A DNA stretch of 64,000 nt, taken from the NCBI GenBank assembly GCA_017590115.1, contig JAGGNK010000002.1:15991264-16055263 (forward strand), in the 5' to 3' direction. Numbering within the stretch: the stretch's first letter is position 1; each line of letters starts with the position of its first letter. Shown piece by piece: positions 12,420 to 25,200 of the stretch. A model generated the notes under the pieces. The model did not search any database. It saw only the letters and a list, made by a program, of their open reading frames with translations, and was not told where the DNA came from. The stretch comes from Montifringilla adamsi. Its lineage: Eukaryota; Chordata; Aves; Passeriformes; Passeridae. Made by a program: the position numbers and the translations under genes.

Positions 12420-12574
12420 AAGCAGAGATCTGGGCTTTTAATAAATATATTAATTTGAACTAAATGTTACAATCCCAGAATCTCCCACTGGTTTCAGCTG
12501 ATGCCACTTTTGAACACCAAAGTTTGATAAGCACATCCAGCTTGTGATCAATCTGACAAAATATAAAATTTCAC

Positions 12575-12633
12575 CTGCTAAGTGCCAAAGATTCCACCAA
12601 CTGCTGTTGCTGCTGTAAGCATTTAACAACTTT
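12575..12633 (-). CDS. candidate coding exon 5 of minus-strand gene
   Basis: A 59-nt segment with minus-strand acceptor ATACATGAATATTTCAG and donor GCAG|GTGAAA. In phase 0 it reads KVVKCLQQQQQLVESLALS plus two bases, with a glutamine run encoded by mixed CAG/CAA codons. A second frame is also open, so the phase comes from the neighbour: the upstream exon at 12729-12831 ends at phase 0, leaving a 95-bp intron. The Q-rich, leucine-spaced peptide would suit a coiled coil. No family recognised. Confidence 0.38.
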
Positions 12634-12728
12634 CTGAAATATTCATGTATTTTTGCTCTCATAAAAAGTTATGTTTCTGCAGAGCTCTGGTTTCATGGGG
12701 GCTGATAATCAAAGCATCCAATTCATAC

Positions 12729-12831
12729 CTTTTTTACTTCTGTTCCAATGATACGAGAAATTTCTGAAGAGTTATTTTTCCTCTTCTGTAGGAACACTAT
12801 TTCCCCAGTATCCAGGTAAATAGTCATAGAT
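12729..12831 (-). CDS. candidate coding exon 4 of minus-strand gene
   Basis: A 103-nt segment preceded on the minus strand by CAATTGCCTTTTTTAG and followed by the donor AAAAAG|GTATGA. Only one frame is open: one base, then 34 codons beginning SMTIYLDTGEIVFLQKRKNN and ending ..IIGTEVKK at phase 0. Its starting phase matches the two bases (AG) left by the exon at 19247-19300, the shared codon being AGA (Arg). The start alternates hydrophobic and polar residues like a beta strand pair; the rest is basic. No homologue recognised. Confidence 0.42.
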
Positions 12832-13116
12832 CTAAAAAAGGCAATTGAGTTTTTATGTCTTAAAAGACTTCTCTGAAAGAGGAATACTCTTTCAATCTTC
12901 AGAACCAGATATAAACCTGTTTTCAAATGTTATGTTTTTATATACTCCACAATTTATTCTTATAAATGATGGATCTGCTTCCAAAAGTGACAGAATTTTA
13001 TAGTGCAAAAGATGAGTTTCAGTTTAATTAACTTACTATTACTATCTACCATTTATTTAAACAACAGATAAAAAACCTTCACTGAAAATTATCATTTTAA
13101 AGAATGGAAATAATAC

Positions 13117-13161
13117 CTTAGAGTAATGTCACAAGCCTAATTTCCAGCACCTTTGGGCTGT
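13117..13161 (-). other. cassette-like splice-flanked segment with in-frame stop
   Basis: A 45-nt segment with a strong minus-strand acceptor (TTTCTTCTTTTTCAG) and donor (TAAG|GTATTA), located 285 bp upstream of the exon at 12729-12831. Its length is a multiple of three. Read in the phase required by the flanking candidate exons, it contains a TAG stop. It could be a chance pair of splice sites or a poison-type cassette exon. Confidence 0.2.
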
Positions 13162-13388
13162 CTGAAAAAGAAGAAGAAAAAAAAGAAATAAAAGCAGAAA
13201 TATTAAGTATAAATAATAGAGCAATATACAATGCATAATGAAACCTTTCATCCATGAATTGCAGTAAAGATTTTTATAGTTTCGGTATCTAATGAAATTT
13301 ATTTCTGATACATAATTGATATTGACTTTGTCGATGATAATCCCATTTATACCTAATAAATTATGGATATTGATTCCATTTAGTCTCC

Positions 13389-13421
13389 CAAATAAATAAA
13401 TAAATAAATAAATAAGTAAAA
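13389..13421. repeat. (AAAT)n microsatellite
   Basis: About six to seven uninterrupted AAAT units followed by a variant AAGT unit. Confidence 0.95.
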
Positions 13422-16367
13422 TTACAGGATTATGGTAGATCTGAAAGCTTTTTCTTAAAAAAACCAACCAAACTTACTCAGGTAGAGCAGGGCATGTGAC
13501 GACATAAAAATAATATTATTTTAACAGGGAATTTATGTGGAAGAAATTAACATTAGAAACTAAAAAAGTCAAAGCAATCCCCCAAAACTGTAAAATTTAA
13601 GAGAACTAGGTAGTAGATACATGTAAAAACAAATACAATGAGCCAGCAAAATCAATCAAATATATTTCTTAACTAATGAAGGTAAATACTGTAGGTGCAT
13701 ATTCTTATGTAAATATTTTTCCAGCTAGAGGCTCTCAGCTATAAAATATAATGTTACATATATTGGGGGAGCTTTGCACGTTAAAATAAACCAAAAGGGA
13801 CTATACAATTGGTTTAAATTTCTACCACTTTTAAATTTCTTCTCCTTTCTTTACTCACAGGAACTTAAACAGCAAATATTAATTAACTGTATCTTAAACT
13901 GATACTTAAACTGTATCTGCCCTCAATAAAAGGACCACAGGAGCCTCCAAATCTGGCTCAAATTAAACCCCTAAAGTTTCTATTTAGCAGATTCACAGCT
14001 GTGGGTTCTATTTTAGTTTTGCTTTCCATACAACACTGTGTAATTCTCATTTACTTTCCTTTCCGAGGTGTTTATTCACATTTTCTGTCTCCAGAGACTC
14101 CACACCAAGCTGTGCATTTCAAAGGACATCAACACTGCAGAGGATCCAAGTCCTGCCAGAAGAAAAGGAGCCACAATCAGCAGTTCCATCCCTAAGTTTG
14201 CAGTGGGTTTATTGCATTACAAAATAACTCCAGCTTTGGAAGGAAGGGGCACTAATGCAGGTTGAGCTGCTCCAGGGTAAGAATGATTAAGTGCAAAGAA
14301 CCTTAATCAGTGCAACATTATGCTAATTTTTATTAGTCAACACTTATATCCTGTGTGTGCAGCTTGGGACTGATGAGGAAAATAAAAGATTTGTTGAAAG
14401 TTCCTGCAAGAGCAGGTCACATTTTAATATTTTAATGGGCATCTACTGCTTAATGTTTCCTCTTATGCTTCTCTTTGTAAACTTTATGCTTGACCTGGTC
14501 AATACCAGATGGATCAATACCATTTTATAAGACTATAAAACTGTATGAAACCCTAAGTCAATACTGTATTTTTATCACACTTGTGATAGAATGCAGTCCA
14601 GTACATCAAATAACCCTGAGAGTACCAGAAAAGGCTCGAAATTTTGTTGAAAGATGTTAATTCAGCGAAGTGCTGGCCAACACCAAATTTGCTGAATGCC
14701 AAAACTTTTAATCAGCCCAAAGACAACTCAGTGTCCAAAAAAGTCTCCAAAATGTGAACTCAAAGGACCAAGCTGATGCAAACTTAAATTATCCAAATCC
14801 AACTTAATGTGGGACATTTTGTAAGCATGCTTTAATGCCTCTTTGTGATCCAACTCAACTTTCACATGAACAAAAAGCACTTTAATTCCTGAGTAGTTTC
14901 TACAGAGATTTACCATAAATAGTGTTGTCTTTGCTCTTACATCACTGTTTTTAATTCACAGAAGCTCACTGTGTTTTTATAAAACACACATAAACACAAA
15001 TGAACATTAATAAACAAACATGACTTGAAAAAAAAATAGTAGCAAAGAAGAAGAAAAGGGAAAGAGGAACACAAGATTATTTGCCTTATCTTGCAAGGAA
15101 AAGTAAAGAGGAATAAGTCGCTGTAATTAGAATTTGTAATTATTTCTGAAGAGCTCTTGCATTCCAGGTGCAAGCAGGAATAAAAACCTTTGGATCAGAA
15201 CACCTCTATGGCTTTCCATCAGTAGCAAAGCAATTAGTCCAGCTCCTCTCACCTCCCATAATGAAAGATCTCTCCATCTTTATGGTAGACCCAGGTTTCC
15301 TTGGGCCCAGGATCAAATTTGACTCCTGAATCCCTTCCAACATTGGTTTTATCACAGCCTGATACAGAACAGGGGAGCCTGTTTGACACATCTTTAACCA
15401 GAACTGTTCTCCTCTGTGGCCAAGGCATTCATCCTCCCAGCTGTGAGCTGCTCCCCATCCTTTTTGCAATTAACACCCATCCAGTTGGAGGGATAATGCT
15501 CAGCTTCAAGGACAAAACTATTTTATTGCCCTCAGCAGGAGAAATCTGTACACATGAAATGTATCCCTTGTAAGAGAAACCCTCACACACCCCATCTCTA
15601 AAGAGAAAAGCATTTCTTCTGTTCAAATAAAGCTGCAAAGGCAATCTCCAAACAAACATTCAGCTGGATCGATAGCTAGAAATTGAATAGAACAATGTCT
15701 CATGCAGCTTTATAGAATTTTCAAAAGATTTGAACCACACAAACCCAACTTTTCAAGTTCCACCATTGGGATTTATAGTCTTCTTTCCTGAGTCTTGGAA
15801 AAAAAAAATCTAACAAAGAACTGATTCACATACTAAAATTAAAGAAAAAAGTTCTGCGTGGTCAAGAAATACCAGGGGTCTAAATTTAAGCCTGGAAAAG
15901 TAAGGGCATTCCAAGTTAGGCTCAGGTGTTTTTGTTTACCTTGGAGAACTTCAGGGCTGAAAAGGGATTTTATACAGCTTTCTTTTTAGTGCCCAAGGGA
16001 ACAGATGTAATTCACCTTTACTAAGATCTGACAACTTACCTCTAAAATGAAAATTAACAGGGACACATCCATGAAAACAGCCTTTGCATAATTTTTAGGG
16101 GGATATTGTTAATTTATTTAATGACTTTTTTTTTTCCTTGAATAACAATATATTATAACCATTCTCTGTATACGTGGTATAAATGACTTAATTTTCTATA
16201 GCACAAAACCAGGAAATAGATATTCTGTATATTAACTACTGGCCTACAAGATGTGTCTTAGACATTACATTTATGGAGAAAAGCAAATTTGCTCCATTAC
16301 GTGGAAAGAAACATCATGAGGAAAAAGATATCAAATTGTAATTCATACCAAAGAATCCAAACCAACC

Positions 16368-16390
16368 AAAAAAAAAAAAAAAAAAAAAAA
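16368..16390. repeat. poly(A) run, 23 bases
   Basis: Uninterrupted A run after two AACC units. No recognisable retroposon body is attached to it on the 5' side. Confidence 0.95.
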
Positions 16391-17905
16391 GAAAAAGATA
16401 CTAACAACTCATTTGAGTGTTTGTTTTCCTTTGAGGGAAATAACTTCAGGCCTGAAATTTATCTTTATTTATTTTGATTTGGAATTCTAAAGGCATGTGA
16501 TCTAGGAGTGCTACCCAGTTTCTGAGGTAAGGTGACAACAGAAGTTGAAAGAGCAATTTCCCACCTCCCCAGGAGCTCAGAATCCTTCCAGGTGTGATTC
16601 AGTTCTGCTGTCACCTGTCTGGTTATGCAAAGCATCCTGCTGTTTTCCAGAGCAAACCCAGATGTTCCAGAGACTGCACAATTCCCACAACATATCACAA
16701 GTGAGGAAAACAGATTTTCAGAAGAGGAGGGAGGAATATGGGGCTCCCAGATTTGGATCCCACCACGTCCAGCATTGTGTACTTGTCTAGAATTCCGGTG
16801 TATTTATATATTTCTTTTCCATTTTCCTAAGTCACATCAAACAATTTCCCCCCAAGGAACGCCAGTCCTGCAGGTTATTGGATCCACAGTTGGTATAACT
16901 GCAGTTTTCTTCTGAAAGACAGAATAATGAAGTTTGTCTTTATCAACTGTGCATCATCATAGGGTGTCTCAGAGAAGAACAGTGAGAAATGTTACTTCTT
17001 TTTAAAAAATAGGGATTTTTAAAATATGTAACGAAGGTTAAAAGAATGAAAGATTAAACTTTTTTTAATAATCCAGGAGAAAGTAACTCAAACAGGAATG
17101 TGCACAGAATGACCCTATCATCATCTAGATTGGATACTGGATCCCAGTCAGTGATCAGCTGTGGCCTGGAGATTTAATTCTCACCAGGAAAGCTGCAGCA
17201 GAAACTTTTACTACTAAAGTACTGCTCTGGTTGAAGAAATAAGTAGGAAAAGACATACTAGTATGAAGAATAAAGAGAAGTGACAGGTTGGGATTATTAC
17301 ATTTAATTACTTTAAATGACAATGCTTTTTTCCCCTGTCTTTCCCATATAATTTTTTCTCTTTTTTTCTGTTCCTCAAATTTAAATGCAAAGAACAGGAA
17401 TTAATTTTGTTTCCAGTAACAAAACAGGTTTGAGTTTTGTTTGGTTTCTTTTTCTCACACAGTTTAATTTAAACTACATTTGTAATCATTGCAAAGAACC
17501 TCAGAAACACATAATTTCTTGGCTTTTTGTTTTTATTTATTTTTTTTTTTTTGCTTTAAATATCTCAGAGGAGATTCTACTTTTTTTTAGAAAATGTGAA
17601 CAAATAAGTTATCAGAAAACATGTCAAACTTGAAAGTCTCAGGCTCCAACTGTGGAAACAAGTACAACCTACTCTTGTCTCTTATAATTAGGTCTATTGA
17701 TTTATGTGTTTTGTTTTACTCGCATTTCATACAAGTATAAACAGATGAGAAAGTAGCAAAGGGAAATAGAAATAAAGCAAATAAAGTTGCTTAACATAAA
17801 GGAAATACCTAGAAGAATGAAATTCATTATTGTGGTGTAACGTCATCTAATCTTATTTATTTCTAGCTTGTCTTACCTGAGCCGTTACTCCAAAAATTTC
17901 CAAGA

Positions 17906-18540
17906 CCATGGGTAGAGACACTTGCCACTGTCCCAGGCTGCTCCAAGCCCCACTGTCCAGCCTGGCCTTGGGCACTGCCAGGGATCCAGGGACAGCCCCA
18001 GCTGCTCTGGGCACCCGTGCCAGGGCCTGCCCACCCTCACAGGGAAGAATTTCTTGCTAATATCGGAGCTCTCCTGGAGCCTTCTTTTCTCCAGGCTGAA
18101 CACCCATAGCTCTCCCAGCCTGGCTCCATGAAGACGGGTTCCAGCCCTTGGGAGATCCTTGTGGCCCTGCTCTGGATTTTCTTCAGCAGCTCCACATCCA
18201 TTTTGTGCTGGAGCTCTGGACCTGCTCCTGCAGCTCCACATCCATTTTGTGCTGGAGCTCTGCACCTTCTTCAGCAGCTCCCCATCCTTTTTGTGCTGGA
18301 GCTCTGGACCTGCTCCTGCAGCTCCACATCCATTTTGTGCTGGAGCTCTGGACCTTCTTCAGCAGCTCCACATCCTTTTTGTGCTGGAGCTCTGGACCTT
18401 CTTCAGCAGCTCCACATCCTTTTTGTGCTGGAGCTCTGGACCTGCTCCTGCAGCTCCACATCCTTTTTGTGCTGCAGCCCTTGGAGCTGGACCTGCCCTG
18501 CCTGAGCTGTGACCTCACTGCTGGGTCATGGTGAGCTTCT
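17906..18540 (-). mobile_element. CR1 LINE fragment, minus strand, with internal expansion
   Basis: Reverse complement of CR1. From the left: CACTGTCCCAGGCTGCTCCA, CAGCCTGGCCTTGGGCACTG, the AGGGAAGAATTTCTTGCTAA block, CTTTTCTCCAGGCTGAACAC and GATCCTTGTGGCCCTGCTCT, in the order expected for about 300 bp of CR1. The segment corresponding to CAGCTCCACATCCTTCTTGTG of normal CR1 is then repeated seven times (18186-18493). The terminal octamer repeat of the 3' end is missing at 17906. Open frames of 111-128 codons in four frames here reflect the 44-bp repeat, not genes. Confidence 0.9.
18186..18493. repeat. seven-copy 44-bp minisatellite inside CR1
   Basis: GCAGCTCCACATCC begins at 18186, 18230, 18274, 18318, 18362, 18406 and 18450 (one copy has a single-base variant), giving an exact 44-bp period. 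Two unit types alternate irregularly: one ends GGACCTTCTTCA, the other GGACCTGCTCCT. Because 44 is not a multiple of three, the same peptide motifs cycle through all three plus-strand frames. Confidence 0.97.
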
Positions 18541-19246
18541 CACCAATGGACACCCCCAAGTCCTCCTGGCCAGGGCTGCCCTCATGCTCTGAGACTTTCC
18601 AGTTTGAGTTCTTTCAAGGATAAATATTAGAAATTCTGATACTTAGGCCAATTTTGGTAAATATTTCTCAAAAATAATAGATTTTTGTACTGCACACAAG
18701 GAAAAAATCTACAGAGGTATTTAAATGGCCATCAATATTTTGTTCTTAATACCCTTTTAAAATCAAATGTAACATACTACCCAACTTCTGACTGCCCAAA
18801 ATATAGCAGAATTATTTTTAAGCTGAATGACAGATAGCTGGAATTGAATTGACTTCTATAACCAGAGCTCTCCTCCCTTGGTAGGTATATATGAAAATGG
18901 AGTGCACTTACGAATGTCAGGCTCTGCTTTCTTCCAGAACTACACACTTTTTTCTGGAAGTAAAATCAATACAATAAATCAATGCCTTTCCAAAGTACAC
19001 AGCTGCAACAGCAAGGCATTATCGTCTTCAAGTTGCAGTGCAATGATTTGAAAATATTCCTAAACTTTCATTTCAGAATTAAAATATGAGTTTTTTACTG
19101 CTATATTTTTTAGATCTCCTAGGGTCTATGTATATTAGCCTTCCTCCAGCACATCAAAACTCAGAGATCTGATTATACTGGAGTACAGTCACCACAATAA
19201 TAACAACAATTTTCCATTTCCACTTTCCTCCAACAAAGTTCCTTAC
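18541..19246. other. AT-rich sequence, nothing seen
   Basis: No repeat or supported gene. It would be intron of the proposed minus-strand gene. Confidence 0.4.
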
Positions 19247-19300
19247 CTTTTAATCTGGAAATGCAGTGTAGTATTTCGTTCCTCAGTTCTTAATTTGGGA
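19247..19300 (-). CDS. candidate coding exon 3 of minus-strand gene
   Basis: A 54-nt segment with minus-strand acceptor AAAGTAAAATTTTCAG and donor AAAAG|GTAAGG. Only one frame is open: a single base, then PKLRTEERNTTLHFQIK, then two bases. It therefore takes two bases from the upstream exon at 19548-19570 (AG+T, Ser) and gives two to the exon at 12729-12831 (AG+A, Arg). It is basic and polar, with no motif I can name. The acceptor has only a moderate pyrimidine tract. Confidence 0.4.
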
Positions 19301-19547
19301 CTGAAAATTTTACTTTTTCTCTCATTCAATCTCTAATTAACACACTCATTCCATGATGACAGACTTTGAATATTTTTAGTTATTCCTGCTACAAGCTTCT
19401 AGGCACTACAGCTGTGTAGAGCACATATTTCCTCATTAAGGCAGTGGTGATACAACTAACATTTAAACGTGTGAATATGTAATTCAGGAGCACAGGGATT
19501 AGTTATCTGGCTGAAAACTCATGAATACATATGAAAACAGTGATTAC

Positions 19548-19570
19548 CTAAAAAGATCCTTTGCAGGTTT
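19548..19570 (-). CDS. candidate coding micro-exon 2 of minus-strand gene
   Basis: A 23-nt segment with acceptor TACACATTTACATTAG and donor TTTTTAG|GTAATC on the minus strand. In phase 0 it reads KPAKDLF plus two bases. It lies 247 bp upstream of the next candidate exon. Too short to stand alone: support comes only from its phase fitting both the phase-0 end of 34106-34276 and the start of 19247-19300. Confidence 0.28.
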
Positions 19571-22066
19571 CTAATGTAAATGTGTACGTTCACAAATTAC
19601 TTGGAATGATATGAAATAGGGCTGGTTCCCTTGAGAGGCAAAGTTGCTGTTCCATAAATTGTTTCAGGACTGTGTTTATTATCACTTTTTTTTTAGAAAA
19701 GTGGATGATTCTCTATCACAACTTGATAAACATTCATTATAGCTGCATCTATTACACCAGGAAAAATGTATCTAATATTTCTACATTACTTTTATATTCC
19801 AGAAGTTTACTGTGTCAAATGAAAAAAACCCTTGTTTTAACAAAGCAAGTAAAAAAACTTCCCAGAGCCTAAATTCCTTATATTTTAACATGTATAAAAC
19901 ACCTTCCATAGAATACCCCTGCTTACCGTAATTAAAATTTAACTTGCAAAATATGTAACCATATGCATAAATGATTATTCAGATTGCACACTGTGAGTGG
20001 GTTTTGACTGGGAGATACAAGCTATGACTGAAACACTGAGCCTGAGCTACAGAGGAGTTGTAAGAAAAAAAGCCTGGAACTGCGTTCAAGGAGAACCAAA
20101 GCTAATAACAAGAGATATCCAGGAAGGTTGGTTGTCATTTTGGGGGTTGAATAAGGAGAGCAGGTGGTGGATCAATCCCAAAGTGAAATAAGGAAGCAGT
20201 CAGAGGTAATTTATCTCCATGTGAGGAGCAAACCTGTGGAGGAGCAGGCAGAGAGCTCAAATTTTCAGAGAGAGATGTTGTGTACGAGCAACTCATCAGC
20301 TCTGAGAGCCAAGGAACCACGAGCCGTGGCAAAAGGGATGATCAGGAGGGTGGTTTTGGTGTCTGGGAAGGTGCAGCCACCTCAGTTTTGCTCCTGTGAC
20401 TCCATGGGAAGTGATCAAGTGCAGGAGCTCCCAGAGAACAAAACACAACCATGAACAAAAGCCCCCCTACCAAAATATAATCACCTAACAGCACCCTTGC
20501 CCTAAATGGCTCACAAATGCATTAAATCATCATTATTCATTTATTTTGTGCTCTTCACTGCAAAATTGGCAGCAATTTTGGTTGCATAAATGCAGAAACA
20601 CTGAGTAAGGAAATGGGACTTATATAACATTTCTGCTTTCATAATAATGTAACAGGATATCTGAGGTTGGTAGAATTTTCAGCTGTTCAAATTACATATA
20701 AATTACCTCTTTCCAAATATTTGACAGGAATACACCTTTGAAATGTTTTTGCAGCCAACATTTCAATAACAATTTGAGGTAAAATTGCAGTTCAATGAAA
20801 TTGTCTCAGTGTTTTAAGTGAAAAGAAGAAATTGGACAGAAGTGGCTGCTCAGACTCTCAGCCAAAGTCTTCTGCTGGGATACAGGGGATTACATTTCCA
20901 TTCAGTCCCCCCAGAGCCTCTGTTTTATTTGCGACAGCAACCAAAATACTCATAGAAAGGATTAAAACTGCTTTTCAAGGTTAGTGCAGAAATTGGAGTT
21001 TGTCAGAAGATGGTGCTGTTAGGCTGTTTTTATATAAGAAAATTACTTTCATTTACAAAAATAAGTTTAATCTATGTGGAGACCCCAAATTGTTGATTTG
21101 TTTGAAACACGAACATATTTAATAAATAATTAATTTTGCATTTGTCAAGACAGAGCTTTGACCTTGAACTACTTCACTTAGTGTGCACTGATGCACTCTG
21201 GAAATCTTTTCTAACTGGAACTGAGTTTTGTTTCTGAGAAATTAAACAAAATTCAGGTTCAGAATTATTCTAGCTAAATGTGGGATAACACACATGGCTT
21301 CAGACATCACAATTTTTTTCCAGTTATTGGGTATATTCTTAATAATTTCACATTGGCAATGAACTGACTGCATGGACTGCAAGGCCAAGGTCAGACAGTC
21401 CCATTAAACACACAAAGAGCTGAGCATTGTTCAGGGCATCCAGGGGAAAGCAACTCAGGAAAAATTCCAATACCACATCCATGCAAACATCAAAAATTGT
21501 TCTTATTAAAAATCTACATTTGGGGCTCTTATGTTGGAAATGTAATCTTACTCTATCTCCAGCAATTCTCAAGAGATATTCTACGTGAATACTTCTGAAA
21601 AAAAGTAAAATGACTTCCAACTGTTTTTTTTTTTCTTCATTACCTGTCTGATATTTAATGATTAGTATTTTTCATAGCAGATTTCAATAAAGGGGAAACT
21701 TGATCAGCTGCTGTGGGGTAGATATTTCCAGCTTTTTCTTCTACCAACCACTTGAAATATATTTCCAGTTTCCTGGCTGGATTAAAGCTCTGTCTTTAAG
21801 ACCAGATTGGAGAGAAGATCTGCTTAAGAGACTCTTGCCTTGGAGAGTGGGAAGTGGGCACTTGGGGAAGGAAGCTTAAGAACAAAGCAAATAATTCTGG
21901 TTCTTTCCATGGCTCCCTGCAGCCTGCAGTTTCCAGGCTAATCTGAACACTTGACTCACTTGTTCTCTGGGCTCAGCTGCTTGGAAAGCTGTTCAGTATT
22001 GGAAAAGAAATAAAATCACAATAAAGAGTTACAGAACTAAGCACTGTCTTCTTTCCTTCCTGTTAG

Positions 22067-22123
22067 AATAAGAGGTTTGAAAAGCCAGATTTAAGATGCT
22101 ACAAAACACTGTCAAGCAGTGAG
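22067..22123 (+). CDS. weak candidate exon, plus strand
   Basis: A 57-nt segment with a very good acceptor (CTGTCTTCTTTCCTTCCTGTTAG) and donor (GTGAG|GTAAGA). It is open in one frame only, phase 0 at both ends, and reads NKRFEKPDLRCYKTLSSSE. It is opposite in strand to the main exon set. It could be a non-coding RNA exon, part of another gene, or chance. Confidence 0.18.
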
Positions 22124-22254
22124 GTAAGAGTATGTTATCTTAAGGTGATGTCTCACTCAAAAATTGGGTTTTGTTCTTTAGGATTTTCTGATCTCTCTGC
22201 AACCTGGTTTTCCTAACAACTAAAACACACACATCAAACTCACTCCGCCCTCTC

Positions 22255-22273
22255 AAAAAAAAAAAAAAAAAAA
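22255..22273. repeat. poly(A) run, 19 bases
   Basis: Uninterrupted A run with no recognisable retroposon body beside it. Confidence 0.95.
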
Positions 22274-25200
22274 TTGGACCAATAGCACTTTAAAGTAGGG
22301 TTTTTTTAACATCTGGGACTTTGAAAACCTTTAATTTTTGCAAAATAAAAGTACAAGGAAGCTAAAGAGTAAGAAGACCTGGTAGAGCAAGAAGAATATG
22401 AGTAACCATTGCACAGGGCACCTACACTTCCATCAGAAGAGGAATTGTGACCTGCCAAAGAAACAACGATCAAAGCTTTGCTCAGAGGTTTTGCCCTAAA
22501 ACTTTATCCTTGAAATCACCTTACGTTTCTGTTTAGAGAATCTCCTCTCTCACTCTGTTCTGCCCTTCATAAAATGACATTTGCCACTTGTCCATTGAGA
22601 CTCTGAGCTATTTCCTCTGAAGCACTGGTCACTCACCTGCAGCGTGCCTGGGAACCTGGCACTGACCTTGGCTGCTCCTTAGGCACTGCTGTGAAGAGTA
22701 CAATTAATAACATCTCCTCCAGGGCTTTCCTTCACTTGGAAATCACACCAAGCTAAATCACAACCTTGAGAAGTCACTTAGTGGTGTTTTCTAATTGAAT
22801 GTAATTTCAAGTGAACCCAAATCCTAGGAGACAGTGCCACATTAGCACAGCACCTCCAACTGCTTAGTCACTGTGATGAAGTGTTGATCTCCCTTCCCAT
22901 GGCACTACAAGCCAGGAAATGTGGCAGTGTAACAGCCAGAACAGCAGGCTTTTATTTCTGCTTCTGTCATTTGTTCGTCACTTATTATGAAGGAAAATAA
23001 TGTGTGTTTTCCTGGGCTTCTTCACTTGGTCTACAGGAAATAATAACTGTGACCTACTCAGGAGGACACGACTCAGACTTGGGAAACATGCTGAGATAAG
23101 AGATGTTAAAGAAGCTCAAGTATTTATTAAGAGGAGTTGAGCAAATACCATTTTTCAGAATTACTGAAGTTTCTTACTTGCCATACAATTGGCAGAATAA
23201 TAAAAACTATGTTTTCTATAAATTTAGTCTTTAGTCACACAACACTTTATCCATATTCCTTCATTGAAACACTTTTCCCATCAACCTAATAGATGGAGCT
23301 CAGAGATTTTTCATGGTGTCAGCTTCATTTTGAAGAGTAACTTTAGAGGCCTGTCCTTTTTGGATTAACAGATATAAATAGCAATATCAAAAAGAATAGA
23401 AAAAAATCAGTTTTTGCAAGGTTTTGCACTCTGCCTGCTGTGCAACCCATGTTCTTGACCTCCTGAAAGCTAATGACAGAGTCAGGGCTTAATACTCCAG
23501 CAATCATGCAGGTGATCTGTCAGATTGAAAGGATGAGCTCTCATATTAAATAGAAAGTGGGGAGGGAAACAAAAATCTGCTAACACATCCAGCTTGTTAA
23601 AGTAACTTTGACCAAATCCAAAAATGAAAGGGAACTCAGGCTAAAACCAGTGGCCCAGGGCACAGGAAATTTAAGTAACTCAGAAGAGGCCAAGCCTCTC
23701 TGCACTTAATGTAAAAGCCACTGACCTTGAAACTGATCCAAGGGACCTGATTTAGAACCACTGGAGAAACAGAAATGTTGTGGGGCAAATAACCTGTTTC
23801 TTCCATAAGGGGACTACTGAATGATGCCCTGGCTGAATGTAGCAATTGACACATACTTGCATGTTATATTTTCTAAATTTCAAAAGTCTGGATAGTTATC
23901 TTAGTTAAAGATCTAGTACAATTTGCTTTCCCTTGATGGAGGAAGAGGATTCATTCATTTAGCTCAAAGCTCCCTGTGTTTGAGCCCACATCTGACTTTA
24001 CATAGGTTTGCTCTGTGTCATGAAAATTCAGTGCAGTAGCTCAGTTCTGTGAGTTTTTCACATTATTAAGACATTCCACCTGCCATTAGGAGAGAAAAAT
24101 CATGCTCCTCTATAAACAGGCTTTCTCTTACTGCTGCTTATTTCCTTTCTTCTAAACATTTGGATAAGCAAGGACAGCAGAGAATGAAGTTCAGAGACAA
24201 AAACCAAGAATTGCACTTTCTTTTTGTGATTTCTCTTTTCTCTAATGACCACAGACAGTAAGACTGGAGGCAGGATGAGTCCCTTTCCCCTTCCCTTGCT
24301 GACAATTGTTCACACCAGAAAAACAATTTCTGGTATGAAAAATATGTAGGATAAACAAACAAACAGAATATTACCACCTTCATACTTTTTACCCTAATTT
24401 TGATCCGTGGCTGACATCTAGGCCAAGTACAAAATGATCAGACAGAGCATGGGATGATTCTACTGTTATAGAAGTTTCTGGGTGTAACTCTCACCCTTCC
24501 ATCTCCCCATCTCATCCACTCATTAAAAACCACACAGCCAGCCATCTTCCAGCAGCACTGGGGCCACTGGGGGTACGTGATGGTTCTGATAGAAATTAAT
24601 TGAAGCTGAAGCTATTAACACAGGTTTGGATTGACTTTCCTTATCTCAGACCACAGCTCCTTGAGCACGTTAATTACAAGGCTGATCCTTCCGAGTGCGG
24701 GAGGCACAACAGTTGTTCCTTCAGCAGTTGAGACCTTGTTCAGTGTCCATTTAGGGATGTACCACTGAATGCTAATTAGCCTGAGAGGCAAAGCCAGCTC
24801 TGCTCCAGAGAGGTCACATCTTCAAACACGAGCCCACGTTCTGCTTTAGTCACGCACAAGAAATTATTTCAGAAATATGAAGGCAACCAAATGCAAGAGT
24901 GACAAAGATTAGCAAACACACCAATTAATAACTGCATTACACTGCAATGACAATAAATCCTTCTATAAAATACAGAACCAATTACAAGCCACACAAATCA
25001 TTAGCAGACTATTGAGATTTATGGGGAAAACTGTGACTCGATAAGAAAAAGCAAGCAATGTGCCAAGCAACCTACAAAGCCCATTCCCAAATGTTCTTCA
25101 GAGGGTTTGGGAACACTGACTTTGAAAAAAAAAAAACCAATCACAAATCTTGGAGCTCTTGGCAGATGTCATCCCTTGGAATCCCAGTTGTTTATGTGCA

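Larger units (their letters stand above)
12832..17905. other. non-coding stretch with simple repeats
   Basis: AT-rich. It holds the AAAT microsatellite at 13389-13421, the A-run at 16368-16390 and an optional exon-like segment at 13117-13161. Other open frames (15206-15573, 16465-16915) overlap on both strands and lack paired splice sites. Confidence 0.4.

Noticed and set aside
12791..12814. Plus-strand 24-nt acceptor/donor pair inside candidate exon 12729-12831
   Set aside because: Too short to assess, and antisense to a better-supported segment.
18128..18534. Overlapping 111-128-codon open frames in four frames
   Set aside because: They arise from a 44-bp repeat inside CR1; the same peptide motif cycles through the frames.
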